From Tolypothrix tenuis PCC 7101 (lineage in GTDB: Bacteria; Cyanobacteriota; Cyanobacteriia; Cyanobacteriales; Nostocaceae), in NCBI RefSeq assembly GCF_002368295.1, contig NZ_AP018248.1, forward strand, positions 3,720,767-3,784,766: 64,000 bases of DNA, written 5' to 3'. This document shows, one piece after another, positions 15,303 to 24,640 of the stretch. The position numbers and the translations under genes are program-made. How positions within the stretch are numbered: the stretch's first letter is position 1; each line of letters opens with the position of its first letter. The notes below the pieces were generated by a model. The model saw only the letters and a program-made list of their open reading frames with translations. It had not been told where the DNA came from and made no database searches.

Positions 15303-17183
15303 TTATGCAAAAGCGGCAGTTTTGACATCGTTGTTTGCCAGAATTTCTTGCAATTCATCAGCATCTACTGTTTCTTTGTCAACCAGCATATCCGCGATTT
15401 GGTCGAGGATGTGGCGGTTATTGACTAATACTTCTTTGGCGCGAGCATAAGCTACATCTACCAATTTGCGGACTTCTTCATCAATAGCGGCTGCTGTTTC
15501 TTCCGAGAAGTCACGCTCTGACATGATATCGCGACCGAGGAACATATTACCTTGTTGGCGACCAAGAGCTACAGGCCCTAGTTTGTCACTCATCCCAAAG
15601 CGGGTGATCATTTGACGGGCAACACGGGCAACTTGTTGCAGGTCATTAGAAGCACCAGTGGTAACTTCTTCTTCACCAAAGATTAATTCTTCGGCAATTC
15701 GACCACCTAAAGCTACTGCCATTTGGTTTTCCAAATAAGCGCGGCTGTATAAGCCAGTATCCATCCGGTCTTCGCTAGGAGTAAACCAAGTTAAACCACC
15801 AGCACGACCACGAGGAATGATGCTAATCTTTTGTACTGGGTCATAGTCTGGCATTAACGCACCAACTAAGGCGTGACCGGCTTCGTGATATGCAACCAAA
15901 GTCTTGCGCTTTTCGCTCATAACGCGGTCTTTCTTCTCTGGGCCAGCTAACACGCGGTCAATTGCGTCGTTGATTTCATCCATCGAAATTTCAGTTAAAT
16001 TCCGCCGTGCTGCTAAAATAGCGGCTTCGTTTAACAAGTTGGATAAATCTGCACCAGTGAAACCAGGGGTACGGCGCGCAATTCTATCTAAGTCCACATC
16101 CTTAGCTAAGGTCTTACCACGAGCGTGAACTTTGAGGATTTCGCTACGTCCAGCATAGTCGGGACGGTCTACCACTACCTGACGGTCAAAACGACCGGGA
16201 CGCAACAGCGCTGCATCTAGTACATCAGGACGGTTGGTAGCAGCGATAATGATGATACCGGTGTTACCTTCAAAGCCGTCCATTTCGGTGAGTAGCTGGT
16301 TGAGGGTTTGTTCCCGTTCATCGTTACCACCGCCTAAACCAGCACCCCGTTGACGACCTACCGCGTCAATTTCATCGATGAAGACGATACAGGGAGCATT
16401 GGATTTAGCTTGCTCGAACAAGTCACGGACGCGGGAAGCACCCACACCCACGAACATTTCTACAAACTCAGAACCAGAGATAGAGAAAAATGGTACACCA
16501 GCTTCCCCAGCAACCGCACGAGCTAGGAGGGTTTTACCTGTCCCTGGAGGGCCTACTAGTAATACGCCTTTAGGAATTTTGGCACCAACAGCAGTAAAGC
16601 GATCGGCGTTCTTCAAAAAGTCTACGACTTCATTTAATTCCAGCTTGGCTTGGTCAATACCAGCGACATCACCAAAGGTAACCTGAGTTTGGGGTTCCAT
16701 TTGCACTCTGGCTTTAGACTTACCAAAGTTCATGGCTTGGCTACCAGGGCCACTTTGAGCGCGACGTAGTAAGAAAAATAAGCCTACTAGAAGCAATACT
16801 GGGAAAAATAAGCTACTTAACGCCTTAAACCAAAATCCTTCGTCGGTTTGAGGCAAAACAGAAATATCAACGCCTTTGGCAGTAAGAGTATTAATTAAGT
16901 CAGGGTCATTGACTAATGTGACTACTTTTTTATTACCGTCTCTAGATGTAACCAGGGCTGTAGAACGGTCTGCACTTAAACTGACTTTATCTATTCTGCC
17001 TTTTTCAACTTCTTGAATAAATTGGCTGTAACGTAATGGTTCTCGGCTTTGGGGTTGCTTATCAAAAAACGCTGTCCCTAAAGCAATTACAACTATAAAA
17101 AGCAGTGCGTACAGCCCCGCGTTTCTCCATCTTTTATTCACTGAGGTAAATCCTCCTAATATTTTTCGTGCGATTGCTTCCAT
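15303..17183 (-). CDS. ftsH: ATP-dependent zinc metalloprotease FtsH (FtsH3-like)
   Basis: Membrane-bound AAA+ protease, 626 residues, degrading damaged or unneeded membrane and soluble proteins. Transmembrane helices lie at about 22-40 and 122-140, with a periplasmic/lumenal domain between. Walker A GPPGTGKT is at 211-218, Walker B IVFIDEID at 267-274 and the arginine finger region RPGRFDR at 328-334. The zinc motif HEAGH is at 433-437. The N-terminus (KRWRNAGLYALL) and overall sequence fit the Synechocystis FtsH3 (Slr1604) group better than the FtsH2 group; FtsH3 forms hetero-hexamers with other FtsH subunits. The assignment to FtsH3 is from memory of that sequence. Confidence 0.95.
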   Translation of the reverse strand: MEAIARKILGGFTSVNKRWRNAGLYALLFIVVIALGTAFFDKQPQSREPLRYSQFIQEVEKGRIDKVSLSADRSTALVTSRDGNKKVVTLVNDPDLINTLTAKGVDISVLPQTDEGFWFKALSSLFFPVLLLVGLFFLLRRAQSGPGSQAMNFGKSKARVQMEPQTQVTFGDVAGIDQAKLELNEVVDFLKNADRFTAVGAKIPKGVLLVGPPGTGKTLLARAVAGEAGVPFFSISGSEFVEMFVGVGASRVRDLFEQAKSNAPCIVFIDEIDAVGRQRGAGLGGGNDEREQTLNQLLTEMDGFEGNTGIIIIAATNRPDVLDAALLRPGRFDRQVVVDRPDYAGRSEILKVHARGKTLAKDVDLDRIARRTPGFTGADLSNLLNEAAILAARRNLTEISMDEINDAIDRVLAGPEKKDRVMSEKRKTLVAYHEAGHALVGALMPDYDPVQKISIIPRGRAGGLTWFTPSEDRMDTGLYSRAYLENQMAVALGGRIAEELIFGEEEVTTGASNDLQQVARVARQMITRFGMSDKLGPVALGRQQGNMFLGRDIMSERDFSEETAAAIDEEVRKLVDVAYARAKEVLVNNRHILDQIADMLVDKETVDADELQEILANNDVKTAAFA

Positions 17184-17408
17184 GTGTCATTTGTTATTTG
17201 TCCCTTGTCATTTGTTTTATGAATGACTCTGAGTAAATAACTCATGACTGTGGCGAAGCAGGGGTTTCCCCTTGAGGTAACTTTACGTCCCATTCTCAGC
17301 AGAACTGGGCTGTTTTGCCACCTTTTGGTAACGTCTCTAAAAGAGAGGGTGTTTTTAAGAATTATGTTAACTTATCTTAACGTATACCAAAATGGTGACG
17401 TTGTCATG

Positions 17409-18251
17409 CTAAAAAAAACTCCTGAGCAATTGAAAACTAGAATGGTGAGGATTATATTGTAGCGACCCAACAGGCTGGTGAACGGTATGGATAGGGAGGA
17501 TTTCCACTACAGAGTTAGTGTAGGCGATCGCTGTAAATTCCTTGACTAACTCCATTGTCCAGGGTTCCTCTTTTACCTGTTGCTGCTGGGATTGCAGCCA
17601 TTTTACAAGCTGCGATCGCACAATTCCTGGCAAAATTCCTCCAGTTAAAGGCGGTGTCCACCAAAAACCATCACGCCAACCCCAAAGGTTCCCAGTGCTA
17701 GTTTCTAGCCAATTTCCCGCTTGATCGACTAAAATCGCTTCTTGAGCAGCTAAATTGAGGCTGATATTTCTGGCTAACCAAGGGCTTAAGTAATTACCAG
17801 TTTTATGAGAAGCCAGAGTGCGATCGTATTCTGCACTGACAACGGTGCAAACGACTCCATTTGCTTGTTTTTCGCTTAAATCCTCTGGTAATAACCTACC
17901 CGTTATCCACTCCCGTCCATCAGGAAACAGGGTAATTCTGAGAATCGGAAAATGTTGCAGTAGGATTTCCGCACCTTGACGTACCCGATTCCAGTCTGGT
18001 TGCTGCCAACTAAAAGCTTTGAGCGAAAATAGTAAGCGATCGCAGTGTAAAGTCCAGTGAGTTAACCTGCTATCGAGCGAATTCTCATAAACCCGCATCG
18101 TAGTAAAAATCGTCGCCCCATAAAGTAACCCTGGATCGTTAATGCTTAATTCTAGGGTTTGGGATTCAATTAATTGACCGTTGTACCAGTAAATGAAATA
18201 AATTCGTCTTTCCTCAGTAACTATTGCGGCTGATTCTAGTACTTCTTCCAT
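17409..18251 (-). CDS. Class IV aminotransferase, aminodeoxychorismate lyase-like
   Basis: PLP-dependent fold-type IV enzyme, 280 residues. It has the N-terminal substrate loop (LSINDPGLLYGATIFTTMRV), the PLP lysine in SHKTGNYLSPWLAR (near residue 158) and the cofactor-phosphate segment LETSTGNLWGW followed by TGGILPGIVR. These fit 4-amino-4-deoxychorismate lyase (PabC, folate pathway). Branched-chain or D-amino acid aminotransferases share the fold and cannot be excluded. The gene has no folate neighbours here and lies between ftsH and the methyltransferase-HIT gene. Confidence 0.85.
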   Translation of the reverse strand: MEEVLESAAIVTEERRIYFIYWYNGQLIESQTLELSINDPGLLYGATIFTTMRVYENSLDSRLTHWTLHCDRLLFSLKAFSWQQPDWNRVRQGAEILLQHFPILRITLFPDGREWITGRLLPEDLSEKQANGVVCTVVSAEYDRTLASHKTGNYLSPWLARNISLNLAAQEAILVDQAGNWLETSTGNLWGWRDGFWWTPPLTGGILPGIVRSQLVKWLQSQQQQVKEEPWTMELVKEFTAIAYTNSVVEILPIHTVHQPVGSLQYNPHHSSFQLLRSFF

Positions 18252-18460
18252 CCCAAGGGAAGAAATGAAAGTATGTTCATCAGTAAATTGAATTTTCTGC
18301 TAATACCAATAGGCAAAGAATCTCATCGGTAGAGAAGGGAAAAAGTATGGTGCTGACGACGAACTGAAGACCAGAGTATAATAATTGGCTTCTCCTTGTG
18401 CCTTCTGTCTCCGTAATAATAACAACGAGATGTATCAGAGGACAAGAAAAGCGAAATTCC

Positions 18461-19321
18461 ATGAAACAGCAAAAAAACCTATTCAGCCATCTCACCGCGA
18501 TAGAAAGAACTAGCTTGTCATTTCCAGCACAATATTTATTAAATCAAAACCTGCTACAAGGCAAAATATTAGATTTTGGTTGTGGCTTGGGTAATGATGT
18601 GAAAATCTTGCGGGAAAAAGGCTGTGATATTACAGGTTATGACCCTTATTATTTTTCCCAATATCCTCAAGGACAATTTGACACAATAATTTGCTTTTAT
18701 GTTTTAAATGTGTTGTTTTCTGAAGAACAAGCTAGTGTACTCATGGAAGTAGCACATTTATTGAAACCAGGGGGTAAAGCTTATTATGCAGTGAGGAGAG
18801 ATATCAAAAAAGAAGGTTTTAGAGAACATTATGTTCATAAAAAACCTACCTATCAATGTATTGTTAAACTACCGTTTCATTCTATTTATTTAGATGACAG
18901 TCGGGAGTTTTATGAATATCGGCATTACAACCACCAACGCAATTCATCTAATAATTGTCTATTCTGTAATCCCTATACACATTTAAAACTATTAACAGAA
19001 TCTGCAACTGCTTACGCAATTTTCGATGGCTATCCCCTCAGCAAAGGACATATTTTAGTTATTCCCAAACGCCATGCGAGCAATTATTTTGACCTACCTT
19101 TTAAAGAACAATCTGCTTGCTGGTTTATGGTGAACAAAGTCCAAAAAATGCTCAAAGCAGAATTTAATCCTGATGGCTTTAATGTAGGAATCAACATTAA
19201 TCGAGTCGCCGGACAAAATATGATGCACGCCAGTATCCATATAATCCCGCGTTACAAAGGTGATGCTGTAGGTGCTAAAAGTGGAATGAGAAATGTGATT
19301 CCTAAAAAGATATCTATTTGA
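18461..19321 (+). CDS. Fusion of SAM-dependent methyltransferase and HIT-type domain
   Basis: About 286 residues. The N-terminal half is a class I methyltransferase: motif I ILDFGCGLGNDV (about 36-47), acidic end of strand 2 GYDPY, then FDTIICFYVLNVL and LLKPGGKAYYAVRR. The C-terminal half (about 170-280) is a HIT domain: CLFCNPYTHLK, a GYPLSKGHILVIPKRH segment and AGQNMMHASIHIIPRYKGD. The usual HxHxH triad reads H-A-S-I-H, so the middle, nucleophilic histidine is Ser. The ATG at 18461 is chosen because a longer reading adds a 21-residue N-terminus unrelated to the fold. Substrates of both halves are unknown. Confidence 0.8.
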   Translation: MKQQKNLFSHLTAIERTSLSFPAQYLLNQNLLQGKILDFGCGLGNDVKILREKGCDITGYDPYYFSQYPQGQFDTIICFYVLNVLFSEEQASVLMEVAHLLKPGGKAYYAVRRDIKKEGFREHYVHKKPTYQCIVKLPFHSIYLDDSREFYEYRHYNHQRNSSNNCLFCNPYTHLKLLTESATAYAIFDGYPLSKGHILVIPKRHASNYFDLPFKEQSACWFMVNKVQKMLKAEFNPDGFNVGININRVAGQNMMHASIHIIPRYKGDAVGAKSGMRNVIPKKISI

Positions 19322-19339
19322 TTTGGTAATTGGTAATAG

Positions 19340-20092
19340 TTATTGCTCATCAGGGTCTATACCCAGCGCTCTTAACCTTTCTGCTAATTGTTGAGCGCGT
19401 TGCTCTGCTTGTTGAGCACGTTGCTCTGCTTGTTGAGCCATTTGTTCCGCTTGTTGAGCACGTTGTACTTCTTGTTGAATCTGTTCTTTTGGTGTGGGGT
19501 AACGCTTTCCTTGCTCGTCGTACCAATACATCCATTCCCGCGTTACACCAGAATAGTTTCCTCGTTCGCAACCAATTCCTAAACCAATTTCTGGTAGCCA
19601 AATTGGGTTTCCTGTTTGCAATTCATAAGTACCATTAACTAACTTATATACTTCTAAACGTGCTTTACGACGACGGCGAGGAGCATAAATTACGTAGTAA
19701 AGTACGCCTAATTCTGCATATTGTTGTAACTTAGCAGTGTATTCTTTGCGATAAGTTTGGGAAACTACCTCTAGCACTAAAATAGGTAGAATATTTTCTT
19801 CCCACAACACATAACTGGGACGTAATTCTTCGTCATAAAAACGCTCTACTCCTAAGCTCAGAAAGCCATCGGGTACAATGGGCGGTTCATCTGGGTGATA
19901 ATAAATACCCATATCTACGCCAAAGAACCAGTCCATGCGTTCTGACCAAAGAATCAGCAGTATTGCTTTTAATAAGCCTGGTATTAATTCTTGCAGTTCA
20001 TTATCCACAGATGTATCGTCAGAGTCGGGCAATTCTTCAGCAGAAGGCAAGTACCTCGGCAGGTTGTAGTTTAACATGGCTGATTTTCCCAA
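19340..20092 (-). CDS. Uma2-family (DUF820) protein with Gln-rich coiled-coil tail
   Basis: A 250-residue member of the Uma2 family, which has a PD-(D/E)XK nuclease-like fold and is greatly expanded in cyanobacteria. The core includes VPDGFLSLGVER, LPILVLEVVSQTYRKEY and YAELGVLYYVIYAPRR, with the acidic and Lys residues expected of the fold. The tail (about 205-250) is a heptad-like AEQRAQQ repeat, a predicted coiled coil, encoded by 21-bp direct repeats. Nuclease activity has not been generally shown for these proteins. The stop codon lies 19 bp from the end of the convergent methyltransferase-HIT gene. Confidence 0.82.
   Translation of the reverse strand: MGKSAMLNYNLPRYLPSAEELPDSDDTSVDNELQELIPGLLKAILLILWSERMDWFFGVDMGIYYHPDEPPIVPDGFLSLGVERFYDEELRPSYVLWEENILPILVLEVVSQTYRKEYTAKLQQYAELGVLYYVIYAPRRRRKARLEVYKLVNGTYELQTGNPIWLPEIGLGIGCERGNYSGVTREWMYWYDEQGKRYPTPKEQIQQEVQRAQQAEQMAQQAEQRAQQAEQRAQQLAERLRALGIDPDEQ
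19390..19473 (-). repeat. 21-bp tandem repeat inside the Uma2 gene tail
   Basis: Four in-frame units start at 19390, 19411, 19432 and 19453, each beginning GTTGAGC on the plus strand. They encode the AEQRAQQ-type heptads of the coiled coil. Confidence 0.85.
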
Positions 20093-20275
20093 AACTCACA
20101 AAAATTATAGCGATTTGTAGGGGTTAGGGAGTAGGGACTTCCAATGAAAAAAATAACCAATCGCTATGCAGGCAAAGGAGCAGGAGGCAATCCAAAATCT
20201 AAAATCTAAAATCTAAAATTCTCAATCCCCAATGCGTAAGCGATAATTACTCCATGTGTCCTTAAACTTACGTGT

Positions 20276-22324
20276 ATGATATGTTGCCTCAATTCTTCTT
20301 GCCATAACCCCCCAAACCCGGATGGTACAGAGTTTTGTTCAAACTGTGGCGTTCCTTTGGTTATATTGCGACACTATCGTCCTATCCGTGTAATTGGTAG
20401 CGGAGGATTCGGTAAAACTTACCTGGCTGAAGACGTTGAAAAGTTTAATGAACTCTGTGTAATTAAGCAGTTTGCACCGCAGATACAGGGAACTGGCGCA
20501 CTACAAAAGGCAACAGAATTATTTGAGCAAGAAGCGAGGCGTTTACAACAATTGGGAGAACATCCCCAAATACCAACGCTATTGGCATATTTTGAACAAG
20601 AGCAGCGTTTGTATTTGGTGCAGCAGTTTATTGATGGGGAGAATTTACTGGATGAATTACAACAGCAAGGTACTTTTAATGAGCAGAAAATTCGAGAATT
20701 ATTGCTTGAGTTATTAAATATTCTGACAACAGTTCACCAACAAAAAGTAATTCACCGAGATATCAAGCCACAAAATATTCTTCGGCGTAAATCATCAGCT
20801 ACGAAGGGAAATATCATTCTGATAGATTTCGGTGCTTCTAAACAGTTGAGTGAAACTGTCATGACTCAACAAGGAACAACCATCGGTTCTTTTGGTTATG
20901 CTCCCTTAGAACAAATGCAAGATGGACAAGTATATCCAGCTAGTGATTTATATAGTTTAGGTGCTACTTGTTTTCATCTTTTAACTGGTGTTGCACCTTG
21001 GGAATTATGGAAGCAACAAGGCTATAGTTGGGTTGCTAATTGGCGACAGCATTCGCAGCAATTAGTCAGTCCACAATTGGCAATGATGTTAGATAAGTTA
21101 CTGCAACCAAACTATGAGGAAAGATATCAATCGGCAGAAGCAGTATTACAAGATATTAATGATGTAAATTTCCTTTTAGAAATGCCCGCTACAGTGGCTC
21201 ATCCTCGGCCAGTCTCTACACCACCGGAACTTCCGCCGACAGCAGCTTATCAACCCCTAATATCAATAAAGAGGCAGGAGGAAATAATTTCTCCAACAGT
21301 AGTAGATTTAGCTAAACCAAAACAGTATTTCAAAATACCATTGTTACTTAGTGGCGCTATTTTGTTACTAAGTTTGGGAGGATATGGAGTTTGGCAAATT
21401 CGTAAACCTCTAGTAGATCATACAGTTGCTTACGAAAAACTCGCATTAGCTAATAGTTTAACTGCTCATACTGAGTGGGTTAATTCTCTAGCTATTAGTG
21501 CCGATGGCGAAACTTTAGTTAGTGGCAGTGCCGATAAAAGTATTAAGAGTTGGAACCTAAAAAATGGTGCTTTAAAAACAACTCTTAGTCTACATTCTGA
21601 TGTAGTTAATTCGGTTGCTATTAGCCCTGATGGTAAAACTGTAGTTAGTGGTAGCAAAGATGGCAATATCAAAATGTGGAATTTGCCCACAGGGACATTG
21701 AAAGCAACTCTTCCTAGAAGTGAAGCAAGGGTTAATGCTGTTGTTATTAGTCCAGATGGACAAACTCTAGTAAGTGCTGGTGGAGATAATAAAATCAAGA
21801 TTTGGAATTTGCAAACTGGAGAGTTGAAACATACTCTCAACGGACACAATAATTCAGTGATGGCTCTTACGATTAGCTCAGATGGGCAAACTCTAGCAAG
21901 TGGAAGTGCAGACAGCACTATCAAGATTTGGAATCTGCAAACTGGGGATTTAAAAAATACTCTGATAGGTCATAAAGATGTCATCTTTGCTGTTGCAATT
22001 AGCCCAGATGGGAAGACTTTAGCTAGTGGAAGTTACGACAGAACAATAAAGATTTGGAATCTACCAACTGGGGAGTTAAAAAATACTCTTACTGAACATC
22101 GCTATGCAGTGAGTTCTGTAGCAATTACCCCGGATGGACAGACTCTTGCTAGTGGCAGTTGGGATAATACTATTAAAATTTGGAACTTACAAACTGGATC
22201 TCTAAAAACTACTCTCACGGGGCATAGTGATTTAGTTTATACCGTAGCTATTAGCTCAGACGGTAAGACTCTAGTGAGTGGGAGTAAGGATAAGACAGTT
22301 AAAATTTGGCGAATTACGGAATAG
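20276..22324 (+). CDS. Serine/threonine protein kinase with zinc ribbon, membrane anchor and seven WD40 repeats
   Basis: A 682-residue Hanks-type kinase. Order: zinc ribbon (Cys pairs in CCLNSSC and CSNC, residues 3-22); kinase domain about 33-300 with the Gly-loop GSGGFGKTYLAED, the ATP Lys in CVIKQF, HRDIKPQN and DFGASK; a Pro-rich linker; one membrane helix (about 360-376); and seven WD40 repeats (about 398-682) with repeated ISPDGQTLASGS and IKIWNL motifs. The WD40 propeller is then probably periplasmic and may sense or scaffold. Substrates are unknown. Such fusions are common in filamentous cyanobacteria. Confidence 0.93.
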   Translation: MICCLNSSCHNPPNPDGTEFCSNCGVPLVILRHYRPIRVIGSGGFGKTYLAEDVEKFNELCVIKQFAPQIQGTGALQKATELFEQEARRLQQLGEHPQIPTLLAYFEQEQRLYLVQQFIDGENLLDELQQQGTFNEQKIRELLLELLNILTTVHQQKVIHRDIKPQNILRRKSSATKGNIILIDFGASKQLSETVMTQQGTTIGSFGYAPLEQMQDGQVYPASDLYSLGATCFHLLTGVAPWELWKQQGYSWVANWRQHSQQLVSPQLAMMLDKLLQPNYEERYQSAEAVLQDINDVNFLLEMPATVAHPRPVSTPPELPPTAAYQPLISIKRQEEIISPTVVDLAKPKQYFKIPLLLSGAILLLSLGGYGVWQIRKPLVDHTVAYEKLALANSLTAHTEWVNSLAISADGETLVSGSADKSIKSWNLKNGALKTTLSLHSDVVNSVAISPDGKTVVSGSKDGNIKMWNLPTGTLKATLPRSEARVNAVVISPDGQTLVSAGGDNKIKIWNLQTGELKHTLNGHNNSVMALTISSDGQTLASGSADSTIKIWNLQTGDLKNTLIGHKDVIFAVAISPDGKTLASGSYDRTIKIWNLPTGELKNTLTEHRYAVSSVAITPDGQTLASGSWDNTIKIWNLQTGSLKTTLTGHSDLVYTVAISSDGKTLVSGSKDKTVKIWRITE

Positions 22325-22943
22325 CAGCAGACTTCAGCAAACGTTGCTGTCCAGATCCCCGACTTTTTGAAAAAGTCAGGGCTCATAAGTCCCGCTAAAG
22401 ACAGTCAACTTCATCCCTAGATATGGCTACGTCTACGCACTACCCCTGACAGTGATAAAGTGATACTCAGCAGTACTGTGTTGCTGGGGATGAATTCAAC
22501 CGCAAGTGGTATTCCTTAGCCATTGTGTAGCCCGAAAGAAATACAGATAACTCTTAACGATTAATAAATATATCTATACTGTCCCCTATTCATGGTTTAT
22601 ATTTACCCAAAGGTGACACGAACAGTCACTGATATTCAAATATAGGAGGCAGTAACAATCAATTCAAATTCTGAAACTCAGCACCTAGCATCAACAAGGG
22701 ACAAGGTGAGAAAACAGAAGCAGAGGTGTAGGTAGAAGAGTATATTCTGACTTGCAACTCAGCACTCAGCACATTTGGCAGCAGCGCCATATCACCCTTG
22801 TAACTGATACATACCCTCAGTGCGAGGTGTCAGTGTAAGGATAAGTTGATATTACAATAAAGAATTTTTGCTGAATTGCAACGGATAAAGACTAAACTAA
22901 AAAGTCTTGTGCAGCAAAACTTGTAGCTTTAAACAAAGTAATC
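22325..22943. other. Gap upstream of serA
   Basis: A hairpin lies at 22358-22381 (CCCGACTTTTT pairing with AAAAAGTCAGGG, one bulge) after the kinase gene, without a T-tract. CACTCAGCAC-like low-complexity sequence lies near 22750. The serA promoter must be here. No gene is seen. Confidence 0.5.
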
Positions 22944-24524
22944 ATGTCCAAGGTTCTTGTCTCCGATCCTATTGACCAGGCTGGAATTGACATTCTCTCG
23001 CAAGTAGCAACAGTTGATGTCAAAACAGGTTTAAAACCAGCAGAACTGATAGAAATTATTGGTGAGTATGACGCGCTGATGATTCGTTCGGGTACACGCG
23101 TCACCCAAGAAATTATTGAAGCCGGCACGCAGTTAAAGATTATCGGTCGTGCAGGTGTGGGTGTGGATAACGTGGATGTCCCTGCTGCCACACGCCACGG
23201 GATTGTGGTTGTAAATTCTCCTGAAGGTAACACGATCGCAGCAGCCGAACACGCGATCGCGATGATGTTGGCTTTGTCTCGTCACATCCCCGATGCAAAT
23301 GTCTCGGTGAAAAAAGGTGAGTGGGATCGCAAAACTTTTGTCGGCGCGGAAGTTTACAAAAAAACTCTCGGTATTGTTGGGTTGGGTAAAATTGGTTCCC
23401 ACGTCGCGGCTGTAGCTAAGGCGATGGGAATGAAATTGCTAGGTTACGATCCCTTTATTTCCACAGAACGAGCTGAACAAATTGGCTGTCAATTAGTTGA
23501 TTTAGATTTGCTCATCCAGCAAGCAGACTACATCACCTTACACATCCCCAAAACTTCAGAAACAGCGCATTTAATCAATGCCAAAACCCTGGCAAAGATG
23601 AAACCTACTGCCCGGATTATTAACTGCGCCCGTGGTGGGATCATTGATGAAGCAGCTTTAGCGGCGGCAATCAAAGAAGGTAAAATAGCTGGTGCAGCCT
23701 TAGATGTATTCGAGTCTGAACCATTAGCCGAATCGGATTTGCGATCGATTGGTAAAGACATCATCCTCACCCCTCACTTGGGAGCATCAACTGCAGAAGC
23801 GCAAGTGAATGTGGCGATTGATGTGGCTGAACAAATCCGCGATGTCCTCTTAGGACTCCCCGCACGTTCGGCTGTGAACATTCCCGGACTCGGCCCCGAT
23901 GTCCTGGAAGAACTCAAACCCTATATGCAGCTAGCAGAAACCTTGGGGAACCTCGTAGGACAGCTAGCAGGTGGACGGGTGGAATTACTCAACATCAGAC
24001 TGCAAGGCGAACTAGCAACTAACAAAAGTCAGCCTTTAGTGGTAGCATCCCTAAAAGGACTGCTATACCAAGCATTGCGGGAACGAGTAAATTACGTCAA
24101 TGCCAGCATTGAAGCTAAAGAACGGGGAATTCGGGTAATTGAAACCAGAGATGCCTCTGTACGTGACTATGCAGGTTCCTTGCATTTAGAAGCTACAGGC
24201 ACTTTAGGAACACATTGCGTTACCGGTGCTTTATTAGGTGACAAAGAAATCCACCTAACTGACGTTGATGGTTTCCCCATTAATGTCCCCCCCAGCAAAT
24301 ATATGCTGTTTACCCTGCACCGCGATATGCCGGGTATCATTGGTAAACTCGGTTCTCTACTTGGCAGTTTTAATGTCAACATTGCCAGTATGCAGGTAGG
24401 TCGCAAAATCGTCCGTGGTGATGCGGTCATGGCTCTCAGCATCGATGATCCCTTACCAGAGGGCATTTTAGATGAGATTACCAAAGTACCAGGCATTCGG
24501 GACGCGTATACAGTAACACTATAA
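22944..24524 (+). CDS. serA: D-3-phosphoglycerate dehydrogenase
   Basis: Catalyses the first committed step of serine biosynthesis, 3-phosphoglycerate to 3-phosphohydroxypyruvate with NAD+. The 526-residue length is that of the long type with an intervening domain and C-terminal ACT domain. Residues 53-75 hold GTRVTQEIIEAGTQLKIIGR. The NAD-binding motif GLGKIGSHVAAVAKAMGMKLLGYDP lies near residue 145. The catalytic His is in ILTPHLGAST, near residue 281. The ACT domain (YMLFTLHRDMPGIIGKLGSLLG, about 450-526) would give serine feedback. It is followed on the same strand by prmA. Confidence 0.96.
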   Translation: MSKVLVSDPIDQAGIDILSQVATVDVKTGLKPAELIEIIGEYDALMIRSGTRVTQEIIEAGTQLKIIGRAGVGVDNVDVPAATRHGIVVVNSPEGNTIAAAEHAIAMMLALSRHIPDANVSVKKGEWDRKTFVGAEVYKKTLGIVGLGKIGSHVAAVAKAMGMKLLGYDPFISTERAEQIGCQLVDLDLLIQQADYITLHIPKTSETAHLINAKTLAKMKPTARIINCARGGIIDEAALAAAIKEGKIAGAALDVFESEPLAESDLRSIGKDIILTPHLGASTAEAQVNVAIDVAEQIRDVLLGLPARSAVNIPGLGPDVLEELKPYMQLAETLGNLVGQLAGGRVELLNIRLQGELATNKSQPLVVASLKGLLYQALRERVNYVNASIEAKERGIRVIETRDASVRDYAGSLHLEATGTLGTHCVTGALLGDKEIHLTDVDGFPINVPPSKYMLFTLHRDMPGIIGKLGSLLGSFNVNIASMQVGRKIVRGDAVMALSIDDPLPEGILDEITKVPGIRDAYTVTL

Positions 24525-24604
24525 AGTGCTGAGTGCTGAGTAGCGAGTTCTGAGTAGAAAAAGAATCAGCTCAGAACTTTCTCATCACTCAGCACTCAGA
24601 ACGG
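24525..24604. repeat. Inverted low-complexity repeat between serA and prmA
   Basis: AGTGCTGAGTGCTGAGT near the serA stop codon is complemented by ACTCAGCACTCAG at 24586-24598, with GTTCTGAG/CTCAGAAC as an inner stem. It may act as an intercistronic hairpin. Confidence 0.55.
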
Positions 24605-24640
24605 GCTAAACGCCCCGCTACCGCTAACAGCACTGAAAAG

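Noticed and set aside
22358..22381. Terminator after the kinase-WD40 gene
   Set aside because: The hairpin has almost no loop and no T-tract; it looks more like a dispersed repeat, so it is mentioned only in the gap description.
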